From Lachnospiraceae bacterium (GTDB taxonomy: Bacteria; Bacillota_A; Clostridia; Lachnospirales; Lachnospiraceae): DNA of 25,770 nucleotides. Shown here piece by piece: positions 1 to 8,584 of this stretch. The position numbers and the translations under genes were made by a program. The stretch covers positions 1 to 25,770 of the forward strand of contig JAGADM010000089.1 of NCBI GenBank assembly GCA_017613595.1, read 5' to 3'. Each line of letters opens with the position of its first letter. Within the stretch, counting starts at the first letter, position 1. Below the pieces are notes generated by a model. It saw only the letters and a list, made by a program, of their open reading frames with translations. It was not told where the DNA came from and ran no database searches.

Positions 1-1
1 A

Positions 2-1396
2 GGCTTTTCAGGACCGATCTATGCGACGGTTGCAACCAAGAGACTGTGCCGGATCATGCTTCTCGATTCCGCGCACATCCAGGAGCAGGAGGCGGAGTGG
101 AAGAACCGCAAGAGCCGCAGAGCCGGTTCGGAGGAAGTTGTACCGCTTTATACGACCAACGACGCAAACGCGGCGATTGCTCTTTTGGAGGAAAATGAAT
201 ACGACGTCGAGCGGGAGATCCTGCCCGGCGTGAAGATCTGCTTCCGTGATGCCGGACATCTGCTTGGTTCCGCAAGCATCGAAGTGACGGTTACGGAGGG
301 AGCCGAGACGAGGAAGATCACATTTTCCGGCGACCTCGGCAATGTGGACCGCCCGCTTCTTCGCAATTATGAACTGCCTACCCCGACCGATTACCTTGTA
401 ATCGAGTCAACCTACGGCGGACGCAAGCATCCGGAGCGGAAGGAGTACTTCTCGCAGCTTGCGCAGATTATCCAGGAAACCTTCGATAAAGGGGGAAATG
501 TGGTTATCCCGGCATTTGCCGTCGGAAGAACGCAGGAACTCTTATATCTGATCCGTGAGATCAAGGACAGAGGGCTCGTGACGGGACATGATGATTTCCC
601 GGTCTGGGTCGACAGTCCTCTTGCCGTTGAGGCAACCAATGTATATAGTACCGATATCCTATCCTATTGTGACGAGGATACGGCGGCACTGATTAGGGAG
701 GGAATCAACCCGATCCGTTTCCCGGGACTCCGCACTTCGATCACAAGCGACGACTCCAAATGGATCAATGCCGACCCGACCCCGAAAATCATTCTTTCGG
801 CGAGCGGAATGTGTGAGGCGGGACGTATCCGCCACCATCTGAAGCACAATCTGTGGCGCCCGGAGTGCACGATCCTCTTCGTCGGATATCAGGCGGAGGG
901 AACGCTCGGTAACGCGCTGCTGAACGGCGTGGAATCAGTTAAGCTTTTCGGTGAGGAGATTACCGTTAAGGCTCGAATCAGACAGATGGACGGCATCAGC
1001 GGTCATTCCGACGAGCCGCTTCTTTTAAGCTGGCTGTCGGCACTGAAGGACAATCCGCCGATCAAAGTGTTCGTAAACCACGGTTCGGACGAGATTACCG
1101 ACCTGTTCGCCCAGACAATCCGCGAAGTATTCGGATGGGACGCGGAGGCACCGTATTCCGGCGGTATCTACGAACTCGGAAGCCATGTACGCTGCATCGA
1201 AACCGGCAACATGGAGAAAATCCCCGACCGTACGCCCAAGCAGGCAGCTTCTAAGGCAAGCGCCGTATTTGAGCGTCTTCTCATGGCCGGACGCCGCCTG
1301 ATGAGCGTCATCGAGCATAACCGCGGCGGCGCGAACAAGGATCTCGGCAAATTTGCCGACCAGATTGACGCATTGTCTAACAAATGGGATAGATAA
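2..1396 (+). CDS. beta-CASP metallo-beta-lactamase-fold RNase/hydrolase (5' truncated by window)
   Basis: The reading frame is open from base 2, so the true start and the HxHxDH metal motif lie upstream of the window. What remains reads as the second half of the lactamase fold (FSGDLGN, then VIESTYGGRKHP), a beta-CASP insert (VVIPAFAVGRTQELLYLI), the ILSASGMCEAGRIRHHL segment, and a C-terminal RMMBL part with ISGHSD (about 990-1015) and the late metal-binding VNHG motif (about 1072). Proteins of this family are zinc-dependent RNA-processing nucleases, cytoplasmic and CPSF/RNase J-like, but substrates of this clostridial branch are not established. The tail after about 1230 is Lys/Arg-rich, which may aid RNA binding (inference). 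I see no clear terminator behind it; 78 bases separate it from the next gene. Family call is secure, exact substrate is not. Confidence 0.88.
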   Translation, partial: GFSGPIYATVATKRLCRIMLLDSAHIQEQEAEWKNRKSRRAGSEEVVPLYTTNDANAAIALLEENEYDVEREILPGVKICFRDAGHLLGSASIEVTVTEGAETRKITFSGDLGNVDRPLLRNYELPTPTDYLVIESTYGGRKHPERKEYFSQLAQIIQETFDKGGNVVIPAFAVGRTQELLYLIREIKDRGLVTGHDDFPVWVDSPLAVEATNVYSTDILSYCDEDTAALIREGINPIRFPGLRTSITSDDSKWINADPTPKIILSASGMCEAGRIRHHLKHNLWRPECTILFVGYQAEGTLGNALLNGVESVKLFGEEITVKARIRQMDGISGHSDEPLLLSWLSALKDNPPIKVFVNHGSDEITDLFAQTIREVFGWDAEAPYSGGIYELGSHVRCIETGNMEKIPDRTPKQAASKASAVFERLLMAGRRLMSVIEHNRGGANKDLGKFADQIDALSNKWDR

Positions 1397-1474
1397 CAAT
1401 ATATTTTTAAGGCCGTTCAGACCTGATTTTTGATGAGAAAAAGCATCAGCAAAACATCGATGAAGGAGGCTGTC

Positions 1475-4159
1475 ATGAGGATTTTAGTTGAAACACGGAG
1501 AAGAGCAATATATCTTTCGGGAGTGATTCTGCTGTTATTAATGTCCTTGTGCGGCAGAACCTTTGCCGAGGATGAGGAGATACTGCCGGGCCGAACCGAG
1601 GAGCCTTCGGACGGATGCGTCTGGATCGGAACATATGGAACATATTGCGGCGACGCAGAGGCGGTGCTTGCGCGGATCAATGAGATCCGGCTTGAGGCAT
1701 GCCGGGAGGGATTTCCGAATCCGGCAACCAACGGCGCGACGCAGTTAAGCATAGATGATTATGTCCCGATAAAATGGTCTACGTCGTTAGAGGAAACCGC
1801 ACGTATCCGGGCGTCGGAAGCATTATTCGTTTTCGGACATGAAAGGCATAACGGGTTGTCCATCTGGACTGCCGATGGCGGCGTTACTTCATACGGAGAG
1901 GTTATTGCCTGGAACGGTTCCAGAAACATGGTTCCCGGCGTGAATCAATGGTATGGGGAAAAGGCGGACTGGCTGAAGGAGGTCGCTGGCCTGGAGCATG
2001 GTGTTACGGGGCACTATACCGCTATGATCGACCCCACAAACACTTATGTCGGGGTCGGCGGATTCTATTCTTTGAACGGATACGGAAATGCGACGGTTGG
2101 AAGATTCTCCAAATCGAATGCCGCGCTTTCGCAGGATTTCCTGCCGGTTTATACCGGGTATCAGAAGGTAGACGTATTGAAATCCTACCTTAGCACCTAT
2201 TCCCTGAATATGCCGTCACAGATCGGAGTCGGCGACAGCAGGGAAATCATTACAAACGTTGTGTTCCGAAGGGACAATACAAATTATAACGTCAGATATC
2301 TCAGTTCTCTGCAGTATTCATCTGACAATACGTCTGTTGCATCAGTGGACGCAACCGGGCATATCCTCGGACGTAAAGCCGGAACAGCCAATATAACGGT
2401 TTCCCTCAACGGGACGCAGATCGGGACCGGGACGGTAACCGTTGTATCGGGATACAATATTTCCGAAGCCTCGGTAACTTTTTCGCCTTCGAGATTCCAG
2501 TATGACGGAACCGCCAAGATCCCGACGGTAACGGTTACCTTTGACGGCGGAAAGCTTACGCAGGGGACGGATTATACGGTAAGCTTTGCGAATAATACGC
2601 TGGTCGGTACGGCAACGGCAACCATTACGGGAAAGGGGCATTATTCCGGAACGATCACGGCGGAATATACGATCTACTGTGATCACGATTATACCTACGG
2701 GGAACTCAATTCGGACAATCAGCTTCCTGCGGACTGCAGTATATGCGGCGTTCATTCTCTGATAAACGTTCCGACATCGATTACCGTATTTATGAGAAAT
2801 TCGGAAACGACGGACTCGTTTTATTATTCCTATGTTCCGTTAAGCAATCCGATCGGATCGAAAATCGGGTTCCTGCTGCGGAACGGAAACGGCGACGCCG
2901 GGTATAACGATTATCTGGTCAGCTGGACCCCCGCAACCGCGCTGAGCGGACCTTCGGAAATCCGGATGGATTATTCGGTGTATTATCAGGTGCTGGAATC
3001 CGGTCCGGTTACGATAACCCTTACTTCCAAATGGAACCCGGCATATAAGAGAACGTTTACTGCAATGCTCGGCGATCTCGATATTACGAAGGCGACTGTT
3101 TCATTTTCTCAGGAAACCAGAGAATATACCGGATCCGAAATAAATAACGCGCCGACCGTGCGATGGGGCAGCCGGGCGCTGTCGAGTTCGACGGATTATA
3201 CGGTAACCTATCGAAATAACGTCAACCCCGGAACGGCAACCGTAACGATCACCGGAACGGGTGATTTCAGCGGGACAATCGAGAAGACGTTTCAGATTGT
3301 TCCGAAGACGATTTCCGGAGCGTGCCAATACAGAGACGTTTCCGCTTTAATTTCAGAGAAACTCACGATGCGTTTCCGCCTTTATCCGGTTCCGAGCAGA
3401 TATAGTTCTTACCCGGATGTGGATCCGTATGTTGAATTTTCCATTGACGGAAAAGTTCGGTGCAGACAGTACTTGAAGGATGCTGAAACGACGGTTTTGA
3501 GCGGGCGCACATATTATATTGTGGATTGCCCGATCAATATCAAAGAATTGTCGGATACCGTTACAATCACCTTTTATGCAAGTGAATGTGTTAAGGACGG
3601 AAACCCGCAGACGTATTCGGTGAAAACTTATTGTCAGATGCTTTTGAATGGAACTTATTCTGAACAGGAAAAGGCACTCGCTAAGGCTCTTCTTACCTAC
3701 AGCGCTTACGCGCGCGAGTACTTCAATTATAAAACGGCGGAGCTTACCGCCGAGGACAAGCCCAATACCCTTTCCTCGAAGCAGACGGTTAAGAAAGCTA
3801 TCAGCGGAAAGATTTCCGTAAGCGGTTCTTCACAGCATGCAACTTATGAAGGAATCAGCCTTGTGCTGCTGGCGGAGACCGGAATGCGGTTTTATATAAC
3901 TCCGGATGCCTCGATTCTGGCGGGCGATAACCGGTTTAAGACCAATAACAGCGGGCAGTATTATATTGCGGTTGCTGATGCAAAACTGGGAAATCTGGAT
4001 GCCAAGAAGACCGTTAAAGTCGACGGGCTGACGGTTTCTGCAAGTCCGCTCCATTACATTAAGAGCGTACTGCAGTATTCGACGAATACGAAACTCATCA
4101 ACCTCTGCCTTGCCATGTATGACTGCTACACAGCGGCGAAGGCGTATCAGGGTCAATAA
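1475..4159 (+). CDS. secreted CAP/SCP-domain protein with Ig-like repeats
   Basis: Start at ATG 1475 is chosen because GAAGGAGG (1462-1469) sits just upstream; an in-frame ATG at 1430 lacks such a site. The 894-residue product starts with a signal peptide (Arg-rich n-region, hydrophobic VILLLLMSL, probable cleavage near TFA). Residues about 58-210 form a CAP domain (RINEIRLEA, GHERHNG, GEVIAWNG, GHYTAMIDP, YVGVGGF). Residues about 248-322 resemble a BIG2 Ig-like domain (SVDATGHILGRKAGTANITV). Two related beta repeats follow, about 326-405 and 535-612, both with a YxG...DYTV...GTATxTITGxGxxSGTI pattern. Between them is a Cys/His knot-like segment (CDHDY...CSICG). The last 280 residues are an unassigned module with LLTYSAYAREYF. 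No sortase motif or membrane anchor is visible, so it is probably released or held non-covalently. Role unknown; CAP proteins are often cell-wall associated. Confidence 0.85.
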   Translation: MRILVETRRRAIYLSGVILLLLMSLCGRTFAEDEEILPGRTEEPSDGCVWIGTYGTYCGDAEAVLARINEIRLEACREGFPNPATNGATQLSIDDYVPIKWSTSLEETARIRASEALFVFGHERHNGLSIWTADGGVTSYGEVIAWNGSRNMVPGVNQWYGEKADWLKEVAGLEHGVTGHYTAMIDPTNTYVGVGGFYSLNGYGNATVGRFSKSNAALSQDFLPVYTGYQKVDVLKSYLSTYSLNMPSQIGVGDSREIITNVVFRRDNTNYNVRYLSSLQYSSDNTSVASVDATGHILGRKAGTANITVSLNGTQIGTGTVTVVSGYNISEASVTFSPSRFQYDGTAKIPTVTVTFDGGKLTQGTDYTVSFANNTLVGTATATITGKGHYSGTITAEYTIYCDHDYTYGELNSDNQLPADCSICGVHSLINVPTSITVFMRNSETTDSFYYSYVPLSNPIGSKIGFLLRNGNGDAGYNDYLVSWTPATALSGPSEIRMDYSVYYQVLESGPVTITLTSKWNPAYKRTFTAMLGDLDITKATVSFSQETREYTGSEINNAPTVRWGSRALSSSTDYTVTYRNNVNPGTATVTITGTGDFSGTIEKTFQIVPKTISGACQYRDVSALISEKLTMRFRLYPVPSRYSSYPDVDPYVEFSIDGKVRCRQYLKDAETTVLSGRTYYIVDCPINIKELSDTVTITFYASECVKDGNPQTYSVKTYCQMLLNGTYSEQEKALAKALLTYSAYAREYFNYKTAELTAEDKPNTLSSKQTVKKAISGKISVSGSSQHATYEGISLVLLAETGMRFYITPDASILAGDNRFKTNNSGQYYIAVADAKLGNLDAKKTVKVDGLTVSASPLHYIKSVLQYSTNTKLINLCLAMYDCYTAAKAYQGQ

Positions 4160-4169
4160 TGACTGCTTC

Positions 4170-4201
4170 GGGGGATGTCGAGCGGACATCCCCCGTTTTT
4201 T
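4170..4201 (+). terminator. Rho-independent terminator after the CAP protein gene
   Basis: A perfect 10-bp stem (4170-4179 with 4185-4194) encloses a 5-base loop and is followed by a G and six Ts. It begins 11 bases after the stop codon of the CAP protein gene and separates it from the sigma-factor operon. Confidence 0.93.
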
Positions 4202-4219
4202 ACTTTTCGGCGCGGACCT

Positions 4220-4250
4220 ACGACATTTTCCCGCCCTCATTCGTTATACT
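4220..4250 (+). promoter_or_regulatory. possible promoter of the sigma-factor operon
   Basis: TATACT (4245-4250) is a good -10 match. The best -35-like hexamer is ACGACA (4220-4225), with a long 19-base spacer, so this is weak as a housekeeping promoter. An ECF-type autoregulated promoter in the same stretch is equally possible. The site lies between a strong terminator and the ribosome binding site AAGGAGG (4257-4263), so some promoter is expected here. Confidence 0.35.
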
Positions 4251-4270
4251 TTATGTAAGGAGGAAACATC

Positions 4271-4774
4271 ATGTCGGAACCTGTATTGCGTACGAATGCG
4301 GATTTCGATTCGTTCTATGAGCGGAACTGGAAATATGTATACCGCCTTTGTTTCTCCTATATGAAGCAGGAGGCGGATGCGGAAGACTGCACGGAGGACG
4401 TATTTGTCAAGGTGCTTACGGCGGACATGCGCTTCACGGATGAAACGCATGAGAGAAAATGGCTTACCGTTACGGCCATGAATCTGTGCAAAGACCGGCT
4501 GAAGCGGATGAGCCGGAAGGAAATCAGCCTGGACGAGGAGGGAGCTCCCGAGCCGGCTGTTCCGGAGCCTGACGATTACAGCGACGTGCGGGAAGCGGTA
4601 CTGGCGCTTCCGGAACGCCTGAAGGAAGTCGTCTGGATGTTTTATTACGAAGGATACCGGACGGAGGAGATAGCCGAATTGCTCGAAAGACCCCCGTCCA
4701 CAATCCGAAACCAGCTCAGAGACGCACGAAACCTGTTAAAGGAAGTGTTGGGGGGTGAGTATTTTGCCGAATAG
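4271..4774 (+). CDS. ECF-type RNA polymerase sigma factor
   Basis: A 167-residue protein, the usual length for an extracytoplasmic-function sigma-70 factor. Region 2 occupies about residues 11-60 (FDSFYERNWKYVYRLCFSY, then AEDCTEDVFVKV, the core-binding and -10 recognition helices). Region 4 occupies about 105-160 (LPERLKEVVWMFYYEGY, then a helix-turn-helix TEEIAELLERPPSTIRNQL). The two are joined by a short acidic linker, as in ECF factors lacking region 3. Start ATG 4271 follows AAGGAGG by seven bases. The gene overlaps the next one, which encodes a single-pass membrane protein, the classical sigma/anti-sigma layout. The signal sensed and the regulon are not visible. Confidence 0.93.
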   Translation: MSEPVLRTNADFDSFYERNWKYVYRLCFSYMKQEADAEDCTEDVFVKVLTADMRFTDETHERKWLTVTAMNLCKDRLKRMSRKEISLDEEGAPEPAVPEPDDYSDVREAVLALPERLKEVVWMFYYEGYRTEEIAELLERPPSTIRNQLRDARNLLKEVLGGEYFAE

Positions 4775-5426
4775 AGAAGAGAACCCGGTTCAAAAAGCAA
4801 TCGACGGAATTGAGCCGTACGAAGGCGCAAAAGAACGGATGTTAGCGAATATCAGACGAAAAGCCGCTATGGCGGCAAATGAAACCGATCCCGTTCAAGC
4901 GGAACAGGAGCCCATAGCGGAAACGCAGGTGACGGATAAGCCGGAAAGGAAGAAATCCGCAAACCGGATCATAAAACTGTGGCTTCCCGCGGCAGCGGCT
5001 GTATTTGTTCTGCTGCTCGGATGGGGAATCTACCGAAATCAGATTAAACCGCAGAAGATCGATGATCAGAGTACTGCAGGAGGGGAACAGAAAGACAGGA
5101 AGGACCTGTCAACGCTGAAGGAGGAGACATCGACCGAAGAGGCGGTTCGGGAATCCGCAGGCGAATTCCCGCAGGCTCCGAAAGGCGCGGCCGCGGTGAA
5201 GTACTTCCGGTATTCCGGAATTGCCGGAGGGATGGTATTTTCCTTTGAAGGACATAAGTTCCGGCTGACGGTAATGAGTACGGAAACCGCTTCGGAGTAT
5301 TTTGTTCCTGCTGAAGATAACGAGATACGCGAAAGCTGGGAACGAAACGGAAATGAATATGTGCTTGTAAACAGCGACGGTGTAGATATGACGCTGTGGG
5401 ATATTGTGATTGCGTCTTTGAAATAA
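4755..5426 (+). CDS. membrane-anchored anti-sigma-factor-like protein
   Basis: About 223 residues if started at GTG 4755, which has AAAGGAAG nine bases upstream. TTG 4764 (behind GGGGGTGAG) would remove three residues and cannot be excluded. Both overlap the end of the sigma gene, implying translational coupling. The N-terminal cytoplasmic part (about 1-70) has the helix ERMLANIRRKA seen in clostridial anti-sigma proteins, then a charged linker. One transmembrane helix spans about 72-93 (IIKLWLPAAAAVFVLLLGWGIY). The outer part has an acidic/Ser-Thr linker and a small C-terminal beta-rich domain (about 145-223). I see no zinc-binding HxxxCxxC motif, so it is not a ZAS-type anti-sigma. The function is inferred from topology and gene order. 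Confidence 0.75.
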   Translation: MSILPNREENPVQKAIDGIEPYEGAKERMLANIRRKAAMAANETDPVQAEQEPIAETQVTDKPERKKSANRIIKLWLPAAAAVFVLLLGWGIYRNQIKPQKIDDQSTAGGEQKDRKDLSTLKEETSTEEAVRESAGEFPQAPKGAAAVKYFRYSGIAGGMVFSFEGHKFRLTVMSTETASEYFVPAEDNEIRESWERNGNEYVLVNSDGVDMTLWDIVIASLK

Positions 5427-5450
5427 CCGGAGTGACGTGGAAAGCGATGA

Positions 5451-5481
5451 AAAGTCGGAAGAAAGTTCTTCCGACTTTTTT
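5451..5481 (+). terminator. Rho-independent terminator of the sigma/anti-sigma operon
   Basis: A 12-bp stem (5451-5462 with 5467-5478) with a 4-base loop ends in a run of six Ts (5476-5481). It lies 24 bases after the anti-sigma-like gene and separates it from the following lipoprotein gene. Confidence 0.93.
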
Positions 5482-5517
5482 GCGTCCTGAATCGTTATCT
5501 ATACAGAAAGATAAAAA

Positions 5518-5540
5518 GCCCGATTCGGGCGGAGGGAGAG
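5518..5540 (+). other. small stem-loop abutting a purine-rich ribosome binding site
   Basis: GCCCG (5518-5522) pairs with CGGGC (5526-5530) around a 3-base loop. The ribosome binding site GGAGGGAGAG (5531-5540) begins at the very next base, two bases before the ATG at 5543. The hairpin may tune access of the ribosome; this is inference and the stem is short. Confidence 0.3.
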
Positions 5541-5542
5541 TT

Positions 5543-6793
5543 ATGAATAAAAGAATTGTAATTGCTGTACTGCTGTCGATGGCCTTTTTGCTTTGCTCAT
5601 GCGGAAGCGAAAGGGAATCAGCCGCGACGAAGAATGAAACGCCGATCGAGTCAAAGGAGAAGGGAACCATGAAAGAATTTCAGATTCCGGATGCATCCGC
5701 GGTTTCGCTTACCGACGCAGGAGTTCTGTACTGCAGGATTGCGGATCCGGACCTGGATGAAAACGGTGATCTCAGGAATGATACCATGTGCGGTCCGGTA
5801 TCTGTCGAGAAAGGAATCACCGAGTATTTTATCTATAATCCGAGAAACGGTAAGAACCAAAGCATAGGCGTCGTGGAAGACCAGAGCTATGAGACTGTAT
5901 ATGCAAGAACGGAATACGGCGGAAAGATTTACACGCTTTTCATGCGGGGAGAGCTGCTTCAGGACGGCAATCCGTTAAAGCTTCTGGAGATCGATCCGCA
6001 CGGGGGGCTTAAGGAGTACACTGTGTGCGAGAACGGATTTCCGTACGCATCCATGACGGAGATGGAAGGAAAGCTTGTAATTGCTTATCACGAGCCTGGG
6101 GAGAAAGGCGCTGACATAATTGCGGAATTCAACCCCGAGAACGGACGGATTCGCGAACTTGCGCGGTATGGGAGTATGAAGGACGGAAGCGAGGAGCGGA
6201 TCCGTGCCGTATGTTATGACGGCCGGCAGGGATATCTGCTGTCAATCCGCTATACCGATCAGGGGAACCGGATGATCCTTACGTCGTTCGCACCCGGATT
6301 TGAAAATCCGAGGACAAAGGATATCACGGACATCTTCGCGGAAGCGGTCCGGACGCAGAACCTCACGGAAGAGGATGCGGTCAATGAGCTGATCCAGCAT
6401 GTGGCACACTTCCGGATCAACCGCGACGGAATTCTGTTTTATCAAAACTCCAGCTGCGTGACATTTGCCGCGAATCTGCAGAACGATACCGTTCTTCTTT
6501 CGGGAACGGACCTGCTCAATGTTTCCGAGGGTAACGGAACAGCATTTCTTTATGAAATACTGAAAGGCGGAGAACCGGAATCGGATAAGGCGAACCGCAT
6601 GTTTGTGCCGGAGAGGGAGAATCTTCGTGAGCGTGAATTCGAAACGGAGGACAGCCGTTATTACATTTCCGTGGCTTCCTCCGCGCCTCACGGGGAATGG
6701 CTTGTCGTACTCGAGCCCTGCGAGGAAAGAAAAGGGAGCGCAGAATTACCCACGCTCCTCTGTTACTGGCAAGAAGAAAAATATTATGATTAA
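5543..6793 (+). CDS. putative lipoprotein of unknown function
   Basis: Start ATG 5543 is chosen over upstream in-frame codons because it follows a GGAGGGAGAG site and opens a proper lipoprotein signal peptide: MNKR, hydrophobic core, lipobox LCSC with the lipidated Cys at residue 20. The 416-residue product would be anchored on the outer face of the membrane. The mature part has an acidic/Ser-Thr linker (about 21-45) and then a mainly beta-strand pattern with repeated short blocks such as GKIYTLFMRG, GKLVIAYHEPG and GYLLSIRYTD, which could be beta-propeller blades. I do not recognise the family. It lies behind the terminator of an ECF sigma/anti-sigma pair, so it may be a target of that sigma factor, but I see no convincing promoter. 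Its stop overlaps that of convergent prfC. Confidence 0.75.
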   Translation: MNKRIVIAVLLSMAFLLCSCGSERESAATKNETPIESKEKGTMKEFQIPDASAVSLTDAGVLYCRIADPDLDENGDLRNDTMCGPVSVEKGITEYFIYNPRNGKNQSIGVVEDQSYETVYARTEYGGKIYTLFMRGELLQDGNPLKLLEIDPHGGLKEYTVCENGFPYASMTEMEGKLVIAYHEPGEKGADIIAEFNPENGRIRELARYGSMKDGSEERIRAVCYDGRQGYLLSIRYTDQGNRMILTSFAPGFENPRTKDITDIFAEAVRTQNLTEEDAVNELIQHVAHFRINRDGILFYQNSSCVTFAANLQNDTVLLSGTDLLNVSEGNGTAFLYEILKGGEPESDKANRMFVPERENLREREFETEDSRYYISVASSAPHGEWLVVLEPCEERKGSAELPTLLCYWQEEKYYD

Positions 6794-8379
6794 TCCACTC
6801 GGAATTCCGCGAGTTTGAGGGACTTGTTCCGATCCTGCACCATCCCGACGCTCCATGCGTTGATGAACAGGAGCAGCGGATTGTCCTTCAGGTCCTTGAT
6901 CCGCTTCATGTCGCTCGTACCGACGATCTTGTCGACAGGGCACTCCTCGGGGTTCACAACCCAGCGGATGTGCTCGTACGGGAGCGGCTCGAGCTTGATC
7001 TCAACGTTATATTCGCTCTGCAGACGGAACTGCAGTACGTCGAACTGCAGGGTTCCGACAACGCCGACAATGATTTCCTCCATACCGGTGTTAAATTCCT
7101 GGAAGATCTGAATGGCGCCTTCCTGGGCAATCTGCGTAACACCTTTCATGAACTGTTTCCGCTTCATGGTATCCATCTGCCGCACTCTTGCGAAATGCTC
7201 GGGGGCAAATGTAGGGATGCCTTCGAAGCGGAACTTTTCGTTCGAAGTGCAGAGCGTATCTCCGATCGAGAAGATGCCGGGGTCAAATACGCCGATGATG
7301 TCGCCGGCATAGGCTTCCTCGACAATGTGCCGCTCGTCGGCCATCATCTGTGTGGACTGCGAAAGCTTAACCTTGCGGCCGCCCTGTACGTGATTGACTT
7401 CCATGCCTGCCTCGTACTGGCCGGAGCAGATGCGCATGAAGGCGATACGGTCACGGTGAGCCTTATTCATATTTGCCTGAATCTTAAAGACAAATGCGGA
7501 GAAATCCGGGCGGAACGGATCGATGATCCCGGCGTCCGATTTTCTCGGAAGCGGAGAGCTCGTCATCTTTAAGAAGTGCTTCAGAAACGTCTCGACACCG
7601 AAGTTCGTGAGGGCGGATCCGAAGAATACCGGAGAGAGTTCGCCGGCGTTAACGAGTTCCTGGTCGAACTCGGCGCTTGCGCCGTCCAGAAGCTCGATGT
7701 CCTCCTGAAGCTTATCGTAGAAGTCAAATCCGATGCGGGCCTTCAGTTCGGGAGAATCGGCCGCCATATATTCCGTCGCGACTTCCTTCTGGCCGTTCAT
7801 GGCAGCCGTGAAAAGCGCGACTTCCTTGGTGTTCCGGTCGTATACGCCCTTGAAGCCCTTGCCGGAACCGATTGGCCAGTTGATCGGGCAGGTGGCGATT
7901 CCGAGCACGTTCTCGATATCGCTCATCAGCTCGTACGGGTCGTTCGCTTCGCGGTCCATCTTGTTGATAAACGTGAAGATCGGAATGTGGCGCATGACGC
8001 AGACCTTGAACAGTTTGATCGTCTGCCGCTCAACACCTTTGCTCGCATCGATAACCATTACGGCCGAGTCTGCTGCCATCAGGGTACGGTATGTATCCTC
8101 GGAGAAGTCTTCGTGGCCGGGGGTATCGAGAATATTAATGCAGTAATTGTCGTAGTTAAACTGGAGAACGGACGAGGTAACAGAAATACCGCGCTCCTTC
8201 TCAATCTCCATCCAGTCGGAAACCGCGTGACGGGCCGTCTTACGCCCTTTAACGGAACCTGCCAGATTGATCGCGCCGCCGTACAGCAGGAACTTCTCGG
8301 TCAGAGTCGTCTTACCTGCGTCGGGGTGGGATATGATGGCAAATGTGCGTCTTTTTTTGATATTTTCCTCTAAAGACAT
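6790..8379 (-). CDS. prfC: peptide chain release factor 3 (RF3)
   Basis: A 529-residue translational GTPase, the standard RF3 length. It recycles RF1/RF2 from the ribosome after peptide release. The G domain shows the P-loop SHPDAGKTT (residues 17-25), the switch region with RGISVTSSV, DTPGHEDF, and NKMD; RF3-typical blocks WPIGSGKGFKGVYDR and QFDVLQFRL follow. On the minus strand the ATG at 8377-8379 is preceded by GAAAGGA (8388-8394) about eight bases upstream. The gene stands alone between a divergent promoter region and a convergent lipoprotein gene, with stops sharing TTAA (6790-6793), and no terminator is visible in between. The EF-G-like alternative is rejected because of its length and the SHPDAGKTT loop. 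Confidence 0.97.
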   Translation of the reverse strand: MSLEENIKKRRTFAIISHPDAGKTTLTEKFLLYGGAINLAGSVKGRKTARHAVSDWMEIEKERGISVTSSVLQFNYDNYCINILDTPGHEDFSEDTYRTLMAADSAVMVIDASKGVERQTIKLFKVCVMRHIPIFTFINKMDREANDPYELMSDIENVLGIATCPINWPIGSGKGFKGVYDRNTKEVALFTAAMNGQKEVATEYMAADSPELKARIGFDFYDKLQEDIELLDGASAEFDQELVNAGELSPVFFGSALTNFGVETFLKHFLKMTSSPLPRKSDAGIIDPFRPDFSAFVFKIQANMNKAHRDRIAFMRICSGQYEAGMEVNHVQGGRKVKLSQSTQMMADERHIVEEAYAGDIIGVFDPGIFSIGDTLCTSNEKFRFEGIPTFAPEHFARVRQMDTMKRKQFMKGVTQIAQEGAIQIFQEFNTGMEEIIVGVVGTLQFDVLQFRLQSEYNVEIKLEPLPYEHIRWVVNPEECPVDKIVGTSDMKRIKDLKDNPLLLFINAWSVGMVQDRNKSLKLAEFRVD

Positions 8380-8440
8380 AAGTAATCCTTTCTATGTATA
8401 AAACGCCGCGGACAGCCGCCGCGAAAATCAGCCGAACACA

Positions 8441-8469
8441 AGAGTACCACATGAAACGAGGGATTTCAA
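8441..8469 (-). promoter_or_regulatory. likely prfC promoter
   Basis: Reading the minus strand, TTGAAA (8469-8464) is a 5/6 match to the -35 box. A 17-base spacer leads to TACTCT (8446-8441), preceded by TGG, an extended -10. The -10 hexamer itself is weak (3/6). The predicted start would leave a leader of about 50 bases, which includes a GC-rich stretch (8404-8422), before the ATG. Confidence 0.5.
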
Positions 8470-8502
8470 GGACTTTCGGGGATTCCCGCGGAAACAAAGA
8501 GG

Positions 8503-8531
8503 TTTATTTTAGCAAAAACTTGTGCTATAAT
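8503..8531 (+). promoter_or_regulatory. extended -10 promoter of the flavoprotein-rsmI operon
   Basis: TATAAT (8526-8531) is a perfect -10 and is preceded by TGC, giving the extended -10 TGCTATAAT. The -35 position (TTTATT, 8503-8508, 17-base spacer) is poor, which is common with an extended -10. The start would lie near 8538, about 47 bases before the ATG at 8585. Confidence 0.7.
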
Positions 8532-8584
8532 GTTCGCGCACGGAATAATCTATGTGAGGACGCCATAGACAGGAGGTTTTGCTT

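Noticed and set aside
5480..5508. Promoter for the lipoprotein gene (TTGCGT with TATACA)
   Set aside because: The spacing is 14 bases and the -35 overlaps the T-run of the terminator.
7576..8373. Plus-strand open frame of 265 codons opposite prfC
   Set aside because: It is the complement of the RF3 G domain, with no start signal and no domain features.
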